Virus record (IMG/VR): IMGVR_UViG_3300044638_000700 | Coordinates: 1-32,366 of that record | DNA from: a virus | Strand: one strand, 5' to 3' | DNA length: 32,366 nucleotides | Shown: positions 9,470-17,497 of the stretch, one piece after another | Position numbering within the stretch: the first letter of the stretch is position 1 | How the letters are laid out: each line of letters begins with the position of its first letter | Made by a program: the position numbers and the translations under genes | Notes under the pieces: generated by a model | What the model was told of the DNA's origin: nothing | Databases searched by the model: none | The model's input: the letters and a program-made list of their open reading frames with translations, nothing else

Positions 9470-10080
9470 CACTTTACTTTCTTAGGTGTTGATGGCGTAT
9501 AGGTCTTAGCAAAGTCCATTGCGCCTTTTGCCAATGTATATCCAGACAACAGATTGCCTTGCTGACGAGCAGCAGAAGCCGCCATCTCGTACTGACCAGC
9601 TTGGCGCTGTGCGGTAAAGTTGTTCAAGAATGTCTGGTACTGGGTGGACTGCACCAATGCGCTGGCATCTTCAAAGCCAAGCACCTTGGCTGTCAACGCA
9701 TTCAAGTCGGCAATGCCAACGTCACGCATGGTTGCCGCTACGTTCTCACGAGCAACAGCCGCAACGGAGCCTTCACCGACAACAACACCGCTTGCCGCCG
9801 CTCTTGCTCTCATAGAAGCATTGGCTGACCGCAGATTCTTGAGCAGTGAGTTACCAGCAATGGTGTAGTTCTGAGCTTCAATCTCTGCCTTCTTGAGCAT
9901 CCGACCAGCTTGGATCTCTGCGTACTGGTTGTCCATGTCTGCACGGACACTGGCAATGGCAAGGTTGTCCCTAGCCTGCACCATGTAGCCAGTCTGCTGA
10001 TTGATGGCGGCAGCTTTCTGGGCTTCTGATTGCCCATAGGCGCTGATAAATCCTGCTGCTGCGTCGTAACTTGTTGCCAT
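9469..10080 (-). CDS. Small internal virion protein candidate (T7 gp14-like)
   Basis: A 203-aa Ala/Gln-rich helical protein with an N-terminal segment SYDAAAGFISAYGQSEAQ, a middle reading SMRARAAASGVVVGEGSVAAV, and a basic tail ending in PKKVK. This general look is common in podovirus genes directly after the tail nozzle gene; T7 gp14 is 196 aa and forms the outer-membrane part of the ejection channel. It starts 3 bases after the nozzle stop and overlaps the next gene. The assignment rests on position, size and composition. Confidence 0.65.
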   Translation of the reverse strand: MATSYDAAAGFISAYGQSEAQKAAAINQQTGYMVQARDNLAIASVRADMDNQYAEIQAGRMLKKAEIEAQNYTIAGNSLLKNLRSANASMRARAAASGVVVGEGSVAAVARENVAATMRDVGIADLNALTAKVLGFEDASALVQSTQYQTFLNNFTAQRQAGQYEMAASAARQQGNLLSGYTLAKGAMDFAKTYTPSTPKKVK

Positions 10081-10083
10081 TTT

Positions 10084-12069
10084 TTATGTCCCTGGATGTA
10101 CTGCAACCCTGTAGTCCAAGCCAAGCAAGGTCATTTTCAAGGGCAGATTTTGCTGTACTTCAATGGATTGTTCTCTACTGTAGCCAAGTACGCCGTTCAC
10201 ACGCTTAACTCCAGTAAAGGTTGGCTCAGGGTCATCAAGCAATGGATTGTCAAACAACCTAAAAGCCACTGGCTGGTTGTTGATGATCAAGTGCTGTGTG
10301 TCTTTCACGATTGGGCTGATCTCCACAATGCGCTTCTTGAACGACAAACGAGAGCCAGTTTGCAACTTGACCTCAACAGGCATTGTCTTGACGTACACAG
10401 TGATTGGCAATCCAACCTCATACGATGTGGTGCTAGCACGGTCAAACGTCACGGAGCCGCCACCGCTGACAGTCTCATTAAACTGCACCACGCCATCAGT
10501 GATCACGTTCAGCGCCTTGCCAATGTGAGGCAAACTGCTGGCGCTTGCCGCTGCACCACCAATGAACGCACAATCTGTAAACAGAGTGTCTGTGAACAAC
10601 TCAACGAAATACCTGTCAACCGAGTTGAATGTGCGCTTGGTAACTGTGTATATGTTGGTGATATCTACGCCAACATCTAAGAATCTGCCATCGGTTGTGA
10701 ACTCAGATGGGCTGGTTACTTGCTGTGAGCGCATGACACTGAATGCCGCCATACTGCCATCTTGCGTATTGGTCATCAACAGCAAGTCAGCGTCCTCAGT
10801 GCTGGACGCACGGCGCAACGCAATACGCTCTGGGTTCTTCAGTAAGTGACCTGAGAACAGCGAGATGCGCTGGGTGATGTACGTCAACTGGGTGTCAGAG
10901 AACACAAACTCATTGAGCGACTTACCTTGGCGCTGTATATACACAGAGCCAGAGTCCACAGATTGCACACGAGTGCCAGGTTTGATTCCGTTTCTGCTGA
11001 CGTTCTTGAATGTGAATGTCAGTGGTGTGATCGGGTCAGTGCCAGCTTGTGGCACATAGAACTCACCGCCAGTGGTGAACACTTGGAAGTCACGAGAACT
11101 GATGATGTCAGTAATGACGTTCAAATCATTGGTGTCCAGCGTGGCTTCAACCGCATCATCGTCCAATGACTCTGTTGGAGCAAAGTCAAAGAACAACGCA
11201 ATCTTGCTACCCCAGATGGTAGATGGACGAGACTTGGAGCCACCAAAATACAGGCGACCTTCATGGAAAGTAACGGTGCGAGGCCAGCCCTTGCCAGACG
11301 ACCACACATCTTCATAGCCAGACTCATACTCCCAACTAGCACTTGCAACTGCTGCGGTGCTAAAGAATGGGTATTCTGTAATGGCGCTAACCACGGTTCC
11401 GCTGGTGTAGGCAATGATCCTTGCCCGACCCTGTGGCGACACGTTGACGTACTGGTTGACACTGCCTGCGGTAAAGACGCTAGCAGATGCCGTCAAAGTA
11501 ATATTGCCAGACACGGCGCTGGGTGTCAGTGTCGCTGCTGGGTTGGTGGTGGTTATCGTGAAAGCATATTTTGGGATGCTGTCAAACGTGATTGATGTTG
11601 CTGTCCACAAAGAATCTGAAGCACCACGCACAATCTTGACTGGCTGTAAGTCTGGGTGGACAACGATCAGCGTGTCAGCAGACTGAGTCCAGCACATGTC
11701 ATCAACCATGCTGGATGTGACGGTGGTGGTCAGGTAGTTGTTGCCAGTGCCATTGATGTTGGCAATCACAGCGCCAGCCTTGATGACGTACATGCGCTGG
11801 TGGGTAAAGCACAGCATGTAGCTGTCGTCCACAGAGAACTGGAACGGAACCAAGCGCACACCATTGCCAGCAGATGGGGTACTGCTGTTTGGAAGCTCTA
11901 GGATGTGTTTTAAGCCTGGTCTACGGCGCAGGCCACCTTGGGGTTGGATAAGGACGTTTGTGGCCTTTGCAAGCGCATTGGCATAGGTAGCAAGGTCAAC
12001 CCTTGCACGGAGCAAAGGATCAAGCTCTCCTGTGGAGAAGTTTGTGGTTACGTCAACAAAACGTGCCAT
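10084..12069 (-). CDS. Tail tubular protein B / nozzle
   Basis: The product is 661 aa. The N-terminus ARFVDVTTNFSTGELDPLLRAR, followed by QPQGGLRRRPG, is the signature start of T7 gp12-type nozzle proteins in podoviruses. The body is beta-rich, as expected for the propeller/nozzle. T7 gp12 is 794 aa, so this is a shorter version. It forms the distal tail tube that closes the virion until adsorption. Its ATG overlaps the stop of the gatekeeper gene (TGATG). Confidence 0.9.
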   Translation of the reverse strand: MARFVDVTTNFSTGELDPLLRARVDLATYANALAKATNVLIQPQGGLRRRPGLKHILELPNSSTPSAGNGVRLVPFQFSVDDSYMLCFTHQRMYVIKAGAVIANINGTGNNYLTTTVTSSMVDDMCWTQSADTLIVVHPDLQPVKIVRGASDSLWTATSITFDSIPKYAFTITTTNPAATLTPSAVSGNITLTASASVFTAGSVNQYVNVSPQGRARIIAYTSGTVVSAITEYPFFSTAAVASASWEYESGYEDVWSSGKGWPRTVTFHEGRLYFGGSKSRPSTIWGSKIALFFDFAPTESLDDDAVEATLDTNDLNVITDIISSRDFQVFTTGGEFYVPQAGTDPITPLTFTFKNVSRNGIKPGTRVQSVDSGSVYIQRQGKSLNEFVFSDTQLTYITQRISLFSGHLLKNPERIALRRASSTEDADLLLMTNTQDGSMAAFSVMRSQQVTSPSEFTTDGRFLDVGVDITNIYTVTKRTFNSVDRYFVELFTDTLFTDCAFIGGAAASASSLPHIGKALNVITDGVVQFNETVSGGGSVTFDRASTTSYEVGLPITVYVKTMPVEVKLQTGSRLSFKKRIVEISPIVKDTQHLIINNQPVAFRLFDNPLLDDPEPTFTGVKRVNGVLGYSREQSIEVQQNLPLKMTLLGLDYRVAVHPGT

Positions 12070-12683
12070 CAGTTCCTCACAGCAATAAGAGAATAATCTT
12101 CGATCACCCGCACTGGGTTGTTCTGTCCGTCAATCTGCATGGCTGTGCGGAAGTACCCGCCACGACCATTCTCTGAAATATCGCCAACGGCAACACGTTG
12201 CCAGTACTGGGCTTTGTCTGTTTGTTCGGTAATGGGCATTGCCAAGTGCCAAGACATCATGTACTTGAGCAGTTGGACAAAGTACTGCGGCATGGCAAAC
12301 TCGCCAACGCTGTACTGGTAGTCAATGTAGACGCTGGTCAAGTTGGTCAACAAGACATCGCCTTGGATCTCCCAGTCCTTTTGCACTGGACTGCTAGGGG
12401 TGGCTGAGTTGTACACAGCACGAGGGTTGGAGATCTTGTCACCAGGCAATTGGTACTGGTACTTCCACACGGAAGTAGGTGCTGTCAACAACTGCGCCAG
12501 TTGAATCTTTTTAGTGCTGAATGTCCACGGATAGGTAGCCAGCGTGGAATCTCGGATGTCGCTATACAGACGGTCACAAGTGCTGGACTCGTCAGTACCA
12601 TCATTGAAAGACGTAATAGCCTTGGCTCCCAGCATGATCAATGCATCTGAGCAAATTGAAATTCCTGTGTCGCCTGCTGCCAT
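12069..12683 (-). CDS. Tail tubular protein A / gatekeeper
   Basis: A 204-aa protein, the same size as T7 gp11 (196 aa). Family landmarks are ICSDALIMLGAKAITSF near the start, YPWTFSTKKIQLAQL around residue 52, and YQYSVGEFAMPQYFVQLLKYMMSWHLA around 120. It forms the dodecameric ring joining portal and nozzle. A GAGAGG site precedes the ATG. It is the first gene after the terminator at 12700-12738, so it probably depends on read-through, which would lower tail output relative to capsid. Confidence 0.9.
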   Translation of the reverse strand: MAAGDTGISICSDALIMLGAKAITSFNDGTDESSTCDRLYSDIRDSTLATYPWTFSTKKIQLAQLLTAPTSVWKYQYQLPGDKISNPRAVYNSATPSSPVQKDWEIQGDVLLTNLTSVYIDYQYSVGEFAMPQYFVQLLKYMMSWHLAMPITEQTDKAQYWQRVAVGDISENGRGGYFRTAMQIDGQNNPVRVIEDYSLIAVRN

Positions 12684-12699
12684 TTGAACCTCTCAATGT

Positions 12700-12738
12700 A
12701 AAAAAGGCCATCCTCCGAGAATCCCCAGAAGATGGCCT
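12700..12738 (-). terminator. Rho-independent terminator after the capsid genes
   Basis: On the minus strand AGGCCATC (12738-12731) pairs with GATGGCCT (12712-12705), followed by a T run (12705-12701). It lies between the 93-aa capsid-associated gene and the gatekeeper. Partial termination after the major capsid gene is also the T7 arrangement. Confidence 0.85.
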
Positions 12739-12755
12739 ACTCAGTTGACTACTGA

Positions 12756-13037
12756 TTAATCAGTATCAGTTGCAGTAACGGTCACACCGTCAGTGATGTC
12801 AACCACAGTACCTGTGTTTGAATTCACATAAGCGGTAGACATTACAGGAGTGCCACCAGTTGCCGAGTAGCAGAAGATCAAGTCGCCAACCTTGAGGATG
12901 GAAGCCACTGCATTGAAATACCCAGAAGCACGGATAACGCTTTGAGCGTCAGCACTAGAGTAGGTATAGATTGCAGGAGCGTTGCCAGCCTTGGATTGAC
13001 CGCCGATTGTGTTAAAGCCTGTAGCTGAAAATGCCAT
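12756..13037 (-). CDS. Small capsid-associated (decoration-like) protein
   Basis: A 93-aa protein with AFSATGFNTIGGQSKAGNAP at the N-terminus and short beta-rich repeats ending in an acidic DTD tail. Proteins of this kind commonly follow the major capsid gene in podoviruses and I would expect a head decoration or stabilising role, but no named family is certain. A strong AGGAGAA site precedes the ATG. It shares a transcript with the capsid gene and ends just before the terminator, so expression should be high. Confidence 0.7.
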   Translation of the reverse strand: MAFSATGFNTIGGQSKAGNAPAIYTYSSADAQSVIRASGYFNAVASILKVGDLIFCYSATGGTPVMSTAYVNSNTGTVVDITDGVTVTATDTD

Positions 13038-13051
13038 GTTGTTCTCCTAGA

Positions 13052-13894
13052 TTAAGTTTCACGGCAGGTGATCTTGACGATACCTTCATCGTCAATGGCG
13101 ATAGCGCCAGCACTGAAAACCTCATTCACCAACCAAGAAGTCTTCTCAGCGATGTAGTTGATCTCAGTACGCATGGCAAGACCTTCGGCGTAGCCAACTG
13201 CATCCTTGTGGAATGCAAAGCAAGTACGATCCAAAGAACCGTCAATTGCCAAGCCACCTTCAGAGCGGTCACCCAACACATGGAATGTGAATCCCAAGAA
13301 TGTGTTGATGTCGCCTTGCACCAATGCTTTCACACTGTTGAAGTCGGAGCTGGTAACGCTGGTTTCAGACAGCAAGTTGGACAAGCCATTTGCGTGGATG
13401 ATGATATTGCGACCATCAGGTGGCACATTACCTTTGTCCAACAAACGCTTGGCTTCACGCAGCTTGGCTACGTTCATGTTGGTGGTTGAACCACCAATGC
13501 TGTTAGCAACAGTCAAGCTGGTGCTGGAAGCGCCCAATGCGTCCAGAATCATCTGGTCTTGACGGCGACCCATAGCGCCAGCAACAACTTGCACCAATTC
13601 TTGGCGCTCGTCAAAGTTGACTTTAGCTTGAGAGAAGATGTCGCTGTACTCAGCAGCATTGAAATCAGCCAACGTACAAGTGACGGTGCTGAATGCTACG
13701 TTCAGAGGGGTGACATCAGTTTGGGGAACACGAGCAGTGGCAACACCACGACCCACTTTAGGGAACTTAACAGTTGAACCTTCGACTCCTCGACGCTGGC
13801 GAACCGCTGGAACCAGCATTGCCTTACCTTGGTAAGCTTGCTTGACTTCCGCATCGAACAGAGTAACAAAGGCGTTGGAAAGAGAAACGCTCAT
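13052..13894 (-). CDS. Major capsid protein (HK97 fold, T7 gp10-like)
   Basis: The product is 280 aa; T7 gp10A is 345 aa. Family landmarks are LSNAFVTLFDAEVKQAYQG (4-22), GVEGSTVKFPKVGRG (about 36-50), an E-loop/spine region with NFDERQELVQVVAGAMGRRQDQMI, and the C-terminal beta domain with GLAMRTEINYIAEKTSWLVNEV. It self-assembles into the shell with the scaffold protein encoded upstream. The start fits a GAGGT ribosome site. It has its own consensus-like promoter at 14037-14067 and two hairpins in its leader, which point to high expression. Confidence 0.93.
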   Translation of the reverse strand: MSVSLSNAFVTLFDAEVKQAYQGKAMLVPAVRQRRGVEGSTVKFPKVGRGVATARVPQTDVTPLNVAFSTVTCTLADFNAAEYSDIFSQAKVNFDERQELVQVVAGAMGRRQDQMILDALGASSTSLTVANSIGGSTTNMNVAKLREAKRLLDKGNVPPDGRNIIIHANGLSNLLSETSVTSSDFNSVKALVQGDINTFLGFTFHVLGDRSEGGLAIDGSLDRTCFAFHKDAVGYAEGLAMRTEINYIAEKTSWLVNEVFSAGAIAIDDEGIVKITCRET

Positions 13895-13940
13895 TTGGAT
13901 ACCTCGTTTAGTTAATTGATCAGGGTTCTCGCCACGGTAA

Positions 13941-13980
13941 GCCTGAGAGTCAGGGCCGAATGCTTGCTGGTTAAGCCAGC
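13941..13980 (-). other. Paired hairpins in the capsid mRNA leader
   Basis: Two stem-loops lie between the capsid promoter and its start codon: GCTGG/CCAGC at 13966-13980, and GCCTGA pairing with TCAGGGC (one bulged G) at 13941-13956. They could stabilise the mRNA or be RNase III sites, as in T7 late mRNAs. The role is inferred; the base pairing is visible. Confidence 0.45.
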
Positions 13981-14036
13981 CAATCTACAGCATCCACTGC
14001 GGTTAAGGGTCTGTTACCAGATATGCCTATGCTTAC

Positions 14037-14067
14037 ATTATATATATCAGTTCTTAACACCTGTCAA
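14037..14067 (-). promoter_or_regulatory. Sigma70-type promoter for the capsid gene
   Basis: On the minus strand a perfect -35 TTGACA (14067-14062) is followed by TATATA at 17 bases (14044-14039) or TATAAT at 19 bases (14042-14037). The -35 contains the TGA stop of the HNH gene. It would give about 145 bases of leader before the capsid ATG. Confidence 0.75.
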
Positions 14068-14405
14068 CACATTTTGTACTTATTTCCCTTTTTCTTATTA
14101 CAAGGGCCGCACATAGGTTGAAGATTGGTTATATCCAAGGAAAGCTCAGGAAAGAACTTGCGAGGCTTTATGTGATCAACATTGATTGGGTACTCCCTAG
14201 AGTTATCCCTTCCACATTGCATACACACTAATCCATATAACTCTAAAGCTTTAAGCCTTAGTTCTTTCCATTCTTTTGATCTTAGGAATCCATCAGAAGA
14301 CTTTCTCAGTCTCAAAGCAATCTCATTGTCAGACAGGTTATCCATCTTAGCTTTCAGAGACAACTTCCTAGATCTTGCTTCTAGACTTCTGATCTGTTGC
14401 TTCAT
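14064..14405 (-). CDS. HNH endonuclease (probable homing type)
   Basis: The product is 113 aa. The C-terminal half is a classic zinc-bound HNH fold: Cys61-x2-Cys64, Asp77-His78 in VDHIKP, Asn94 in TNLQPMC, Cys99-x2-Cys102, then NKKKGNK. The N-terminal half is basic and helical and may bind DNA. It stands alone between scaffold and capsid genes, which are normally adjacent, so I read it as a mobile insertion. Its ATG overlaps the stop of a doubtful 77-codon ORF. It is probably carried on the transcript that includes the structured RNA at 14406-14760. Confidence 0.88.
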   Translation of the reverse strand: MKQQIRSLEARSRKLSLKAKMDNLSDNEIALRLRKSSDGFLRSKEWKELRLKALELYGLVCMQCGRDNSREYPINVDHIKPRKFFPELSLDITNLQPMCGPCNKKKGNKYKMC

Positions 14406-14760
14406 ATAAATGCCCTATGGTGAATGTTTGAGCAAAGCACAGCCTTACCGTGGTCAAAACCAACAGTTCGCCTGTGCTTCGATGTATGCCCTACGGAGCC
14501 ATGCCATCGCATCACACTGAACAGACTTGCAGTCATTGCTGACCTACCACCTGGCTCTATTCTTAGCCCACCATCCCCGCTCTGGCTTGCTCGTGTAACA
14601 GGGTTATTTAAGGTTCTACCACCGACGTGCCGCATAGTTCCCGAGTCGGGAAAGCAAAAACCCTCTGGTTCCAGCTTTCCACGTAACGGCGTGTCCCCAA
14701 AATAAGGGATAGAAAGCTAGAGCCAAAGGGCTTTAGGTGTCGTGCCGTTACGCTTGACGG
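14406..14760 (-). ncRNA. Candidate structured RNA with pseudoknot between scaffold and HNH genes
   Basis: This 424-base gap (14406-14829) lacks a convincing gene but is full of complementary segments on the minus strand. A 9-bp helix (14752-14744 with 14690-14682) crosses a 19-position helix (14730-14712 with 14679-14661; one mismatch, two G-U pairs), so the two form a pseudoknot. Then come a 6-bp stem with a 3-base loop (14652-14638), a hairpin with a GCAA tetraloop (14544-14531), and AAGCACAG/CTGTGCTT (14479-14472 with 14442-14435). The predicted start of transcription lies about 8 bases before the first helix. It matches no RNA family I can name. It could be a 5' leader of the HNH/capsid transcript, a processed RNA, or a relic of a mobile element. 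Confidence 0.5.
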
Positions 14761-14765
14761 GGTTG

Positions 14766-14794
14766 AGTATAGGCGAAAAAAAGCCCCCACGCAA
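14766..14794 (-). promoter_or_regulatory. Sigma70-like promoter overlapping the scaffold terminator
   Basis: On the minus strand TTGCGT (14794-14789, 3/6 match) and TATACT (14771-14766, 5/6 match) are separated by exactly 17 bases. The -35 falls in the loop and descending arm of the terminator. It would start transcription near 14759, just before the pseudoknot. Confidence 0.5.
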
Positions 14795-14802
14795 GTAGGG
14801 GC
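14776..14802 (-). terminator. Rho-independent terminator after the scaffold gene
   Basis: On the minus strand GCCCCTAC, loop TTGC, then GTGGGGGC form an 8-bp stem (one G-U), followed by seven T (14782-14776). It ends transcription 28 bases after the scaffold stop codon and insulates the HNH/capsid unit from portal-scaffold transcription. Confidence 0.9.
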
Positions 14803-14829
14803 AAAGGGCAACTGCTTGCCTTGGAGATC

Positions 14830-15624
14830 TTATCGGAATGTTGCTTGAAACATCTTCTCGACCTTCTGGCGGTATGCAGGGTCAGTCTTGTACTTAGGAT
14901 CTTGCACCATTTGGTACAGCTCATCCTTAGAAGCTGCACCAGGCAGAGGGGCTGAATCAATTGGGATTCGACCTTCGTAAGACTCCCGAACCTTCATTAA
15001 GGCACGGATACCCCTAGCTGTACCACCCATGATCTTGAACTCTTCAAAGTCATCTGGTGACCAGACTCCCTTGTTAACCAGTCCTCTAGCCCAGTTCACC
15101 ATGCCGTCCACCATGGCTTTCCCATTGGGGCCAAGAGCTTTAAGTTCCTGTGCTGGGTCTACCATATCCCCGCCCATGATCTCTTGAGCCTGAGTCTGTA
15201 GGTTGTTGACCAAGTCGTCAAAAGCCGCCTGAGACAGCCCATTGTCCTTTGCCCAGTTGGTCAGGGTACTAGCCATGGGGTTGTCTTCAGCATTGTCGCC
15301 AAAGGCTTTGGTATCGTACTTTCCATCTGCTGGCGCTTTGTGCTTGCCTTGGCTGATTTGCTTACGCAAGTCTGACCAGCTTTTGGCAATACCTTCCAGA
15401 TCAGGCTCGTTGGAGTCTTTCTTCCAGAAGTTCTCAGGCCAGAAGTCAGGCCGCTCTAGGGGTTCATCACCGCCTGTAGGGGCTGTACTGGTTGCCGCAG
15501 TGGTGTCAGATCGGTGGTTAATCTCTACGGCTTGTGGGTTTGATGGAGTGCTTTCATCAGTCACTTGCACATTGTCCAATAGGCCGCTGGATGCGGGTTG
15601 GTCAGTTGTTGCTTCAGTGGTCAA
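14830..15624 (-). CDS. Capsid scaffolding (assembly) protein
   Basis: A 264-aa acidic protein with a disordered, Thr/Ser/Glu-rich N-terminus (1-55), a PDFWPENFWKKDSNEPDLEGIAKSW segment (about 59-83) typical of T7 gp9-like scaffolds, and a helical C-terminus ending in a basic YRQKVEKMFQATFR. The scaffold directs procapsid assembly and leaves before DNA packaging. T7 gp9 is 307 aa. The gene lies between portal and capsid as expected. Its start overlaps the stop of the 87-aa gene. Confidence 0.85.
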   Translation of the reverse strand: MTTEATTDQPASSGLLDNVQVTDESTPSNPQAVEINHRSDTTAATSTAPTGGDEPLERPDFWPENFWKKDSNEPDLEGIAKSWSDLRKQISQGKHKAPADGKYDTKAFGDNAEDNPMASTLTNWAKDNGLSQAAFDDLVNNLQTQAQEIMGGDMVDPAQELKALGPNGKAMVDGMVNWARGLVNKGVWSPDDFEEFKIMGGTARGIRALMKVRESYEGRIPIDSAPLPGAASKDELYQMVQDPKYKTDPAYRQKVEKMFQATFR

Positions 15625-15884
15625 ATTTTCCTCGCTTGGTTAATTCGTGCTTCAATTTCCCTCACCACCGTCCTCTGCCCTTCGGCAAAGTAGGCGTGTG
15701 AAGAGTCAGTACCTGGCACGGCAACAGGCACATTCACATACATATCCTTGAGCCACTGGAGCAGCTTTAAGCCGTCCTCAGTGCCAAAGACACGCAGGGT
15801 AAGTCTGGCAAGGTCTTCCCTCTTTTGCTCGACTTCCCTGACATCGGTAGGCTGGCCTATGGCCTCTAGCTCTTCCCAAGACAT
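15621..15884 (-). CDS. Bbp19-like small virion-operon protein
   Basis: An 87-aa protein. The arrangement LRVFGTEDGLKLLQWLKDMY, then VPGTDSSHAYFAEGQRTVVREI, matches small phage proteins related to Bordetella phage Bbp19, as I recall them. The function of that family is not established. It lies between portal and scaffold, overlapping both, so it may help head assembly or be a minor head component. Confidence 0.65.
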   Translation of the reverse strand: MSWEELEAIGQPTDVREVEQKREDLARLTLRVFGTEDGLKLLQWLKDMYVNVPVAVPGTDSSHAYFAEGQRTVVREIEARINQARKI

Positions 15885-17488
15885 TAAGCTGCCCCTGCTG
15901 GCGCTGGCAAGGCTCCCTGAGCCTGCATTGCCATCTGTTGTTGCATAGCCATAGCCTGTTGCATTTGTTGCGCTTGCATGTCTTCCATCAGCACAGCACG
16001 TTCAGCCGCTGTGTTCCTGACAGCCGCTGGCACACCCAGCTTGTCAGCCAAGTAGTCAACCAGCACATCGTTCTTGATAGCCAACTGACCATCTGTACCC
16101 AGTCCTTGGGCGATTTGCATGAACTGCATGATGGAGTTGACCTCTTCCATGTTTTGCGCCATAGCCAATGGAGCCACAGGCACAACCTTGACCTCCAACC
16201 CATTGACCCGCAAAGGCATGTCAATCAGTCCACGCTCGTCCATGACCTCTAGGATCTTGGCAACCAGCGGGATCATGGTTTCATTGATCAGACGACCAAA
16301 GGCTGAACCCAAGTTCTGAGCCAGTTCCTTCATGCGTTCCACGATCTCAGTGGCAGATCTGGCGCTCATGTTGTCTGGTGGCAACGATTCATCCAGCAAG
16401 ATGCGCTTGATGTTCTGCACCATGTCATTGATGATCAACTGGCTGACGTTGAAGTCGCCTGATCGTGGCAATGGTTGCAGGGCAGCGCCTTGTGGCCCAC
16501 CGTTTCGAGCCACTGGGATGATCGCACCAGGGACAATCTTGACGGTGTTGGGGTTCAACACGCCATCGTCTGCCGCTGTATATACGCCAGCCACAGCCAA
16601 GGATGCGTTCTTGAGCAACAACTCTTTGGTCTTGTTCAGCGTCTTGATGTCGGGCAGGGCAGTAATCAATGGCCCACGACCATAGATCTCACCAGCCACC
16701 TTCATGTAACGGCTGATCACCCATGGAGACATCTTGCGGCGGCGGTAGACAATCTCGTTCTTGCTGACACGGTCAATCACATGGTAGCAATAGTCACCAC
16801 GGTTTGCGTCATAGATGGTGGCCTCCAACAACTCGATCTCATCTGTTGGCTTGTTTTCAATGCGTCTAGCCATCTCTTCTGGGATCTCGGCATCAGGCCA
16901 CTGGCGCTGGATAGCCTCGCCCTTCATACGCATACGGCGGTAGACGTTGTCCACCTGACCATTTGCACCCTCTTCGTAGCTCACCAAGAACAGTGGCACA
17001 GGGATGAAGTTGATTGGATTGACATCGTCACCAGGCTGAACCATCATGCAGGCTGTACCCACAGCCAAGTCCAGCAAGAATTCACCGATAGCAATGTCAA
17101 AGTTTGACTGCTTGAGGACGGTGAACATCTCATCTGAGTACTGGTCAAAGATAGCCTGAGCCTGAGCTTTCTTCTCAAACGGAATCTGGCTACCAGCTTC
17201 TAGCTTGGCCCACTTGCGCTGAGGTGGAAACACGACAGACTGCAAGCGATTGGCAAACCGCTGGGTAGAGTTGATAGCAGTAGAGTCAAAGACACGTTGC
17301 ATTTTCTTGGAGCCAACAGCGCCGCCTTCCCAAACACCGTATAGCTGGCGCTGGGGCAAGGCAAACTCATATGCATCTTGATAGAGTTGCTGGAATTCGT
17401 CCTTCTTTGTCTGCGCTATCTGCTGGCGCTTCAAGATTTGCTCAGGACTGAGGCGCATACCGCCTGGTGCTTTTTTATCGTATTCCAT
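15884..17488 (-). CDS. Portal (head-tail connector) protein, T7 gp8-like
   Basis: The product is 534 aa, almost the length of T7 gp8 (536 aa). Landmarks are DEFQQLYQDAYEFALPQR, FDSTAINSTQRFANRLQSVVFPPQRKW (about 68-94), and SPWVISRYMKVAGEIYGRGP in the middle. The C-terminus is a Met/Gln/Ala-rich tail (QAQQMQQAMAMQQQMAMQAQ), which would form the inner barrel. The portal is the dodecameric ring through which DNA enters and leaves. The gene follows the 197-aa gene after 9 bases. Confidence 0.93.
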   Translation of the reverse strand: MEYDKKAPGGMRLSPEQILKRQQIAQTKKDEFQQLYQDAYEFALPQRQLYGVWEGGAVGSKKMQRVFDSTAINSTQRFANRLQSVVFPPQRKWAKLEAGSQIPFEKKAQAQAIFDQYSDEMFTVLKQSNFDIAIGEFLLDLAVGTACMMVQPGDDVNPINFIPVPLFLVSYEEGANGQVDNVYRRMRMKGEAIQRQWPDAEIPEEMARRIENKPTDEIELLEATIYDANRGDYCYHVIDRVSKNEIVYRRRKMSPWVISRYMKVAGEIYGRGPLITALPDIKTLNKTKELLLKNASLAVAGVYTAADDGVLNPNTVKIVPGAIIPVARNGGPQGAALQPLPRSGDFNVSQLIINDMVQNIKRILLDESLPPDNMSARSATEIVERMKELAQNLGSAFGRLINETMIPLVAKILEVMDERGLIDMPLRVNGLEVKVVPVAPLAMAQNMEEVNSIMQFMQIAQGLGTDGQLAIKNDVLVDYLADKLGVPAAVRNTAAERAVLMEDMQAQQMQQAMAMQQQMAMQAQGALPAPAGAA

Positions 17489-17497
17489 GATTTCCCT

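Noticed and set aside
14402-14635. 77-codon minus-strand ORF ending in an ATGA overlap with the HNH gene
   Set aside because: There is no ribosome site and the sequence is not protein-like. The interval is better explained by RNA structure, though translation is not excluded.
14064-14829. Group I intron carrying the HNH gene
   Set aside because: No P7/P3 core pattern was found, the two crossing helices are too close together, and scaffold and capsid frames are both complete, so nothing needs splicing.
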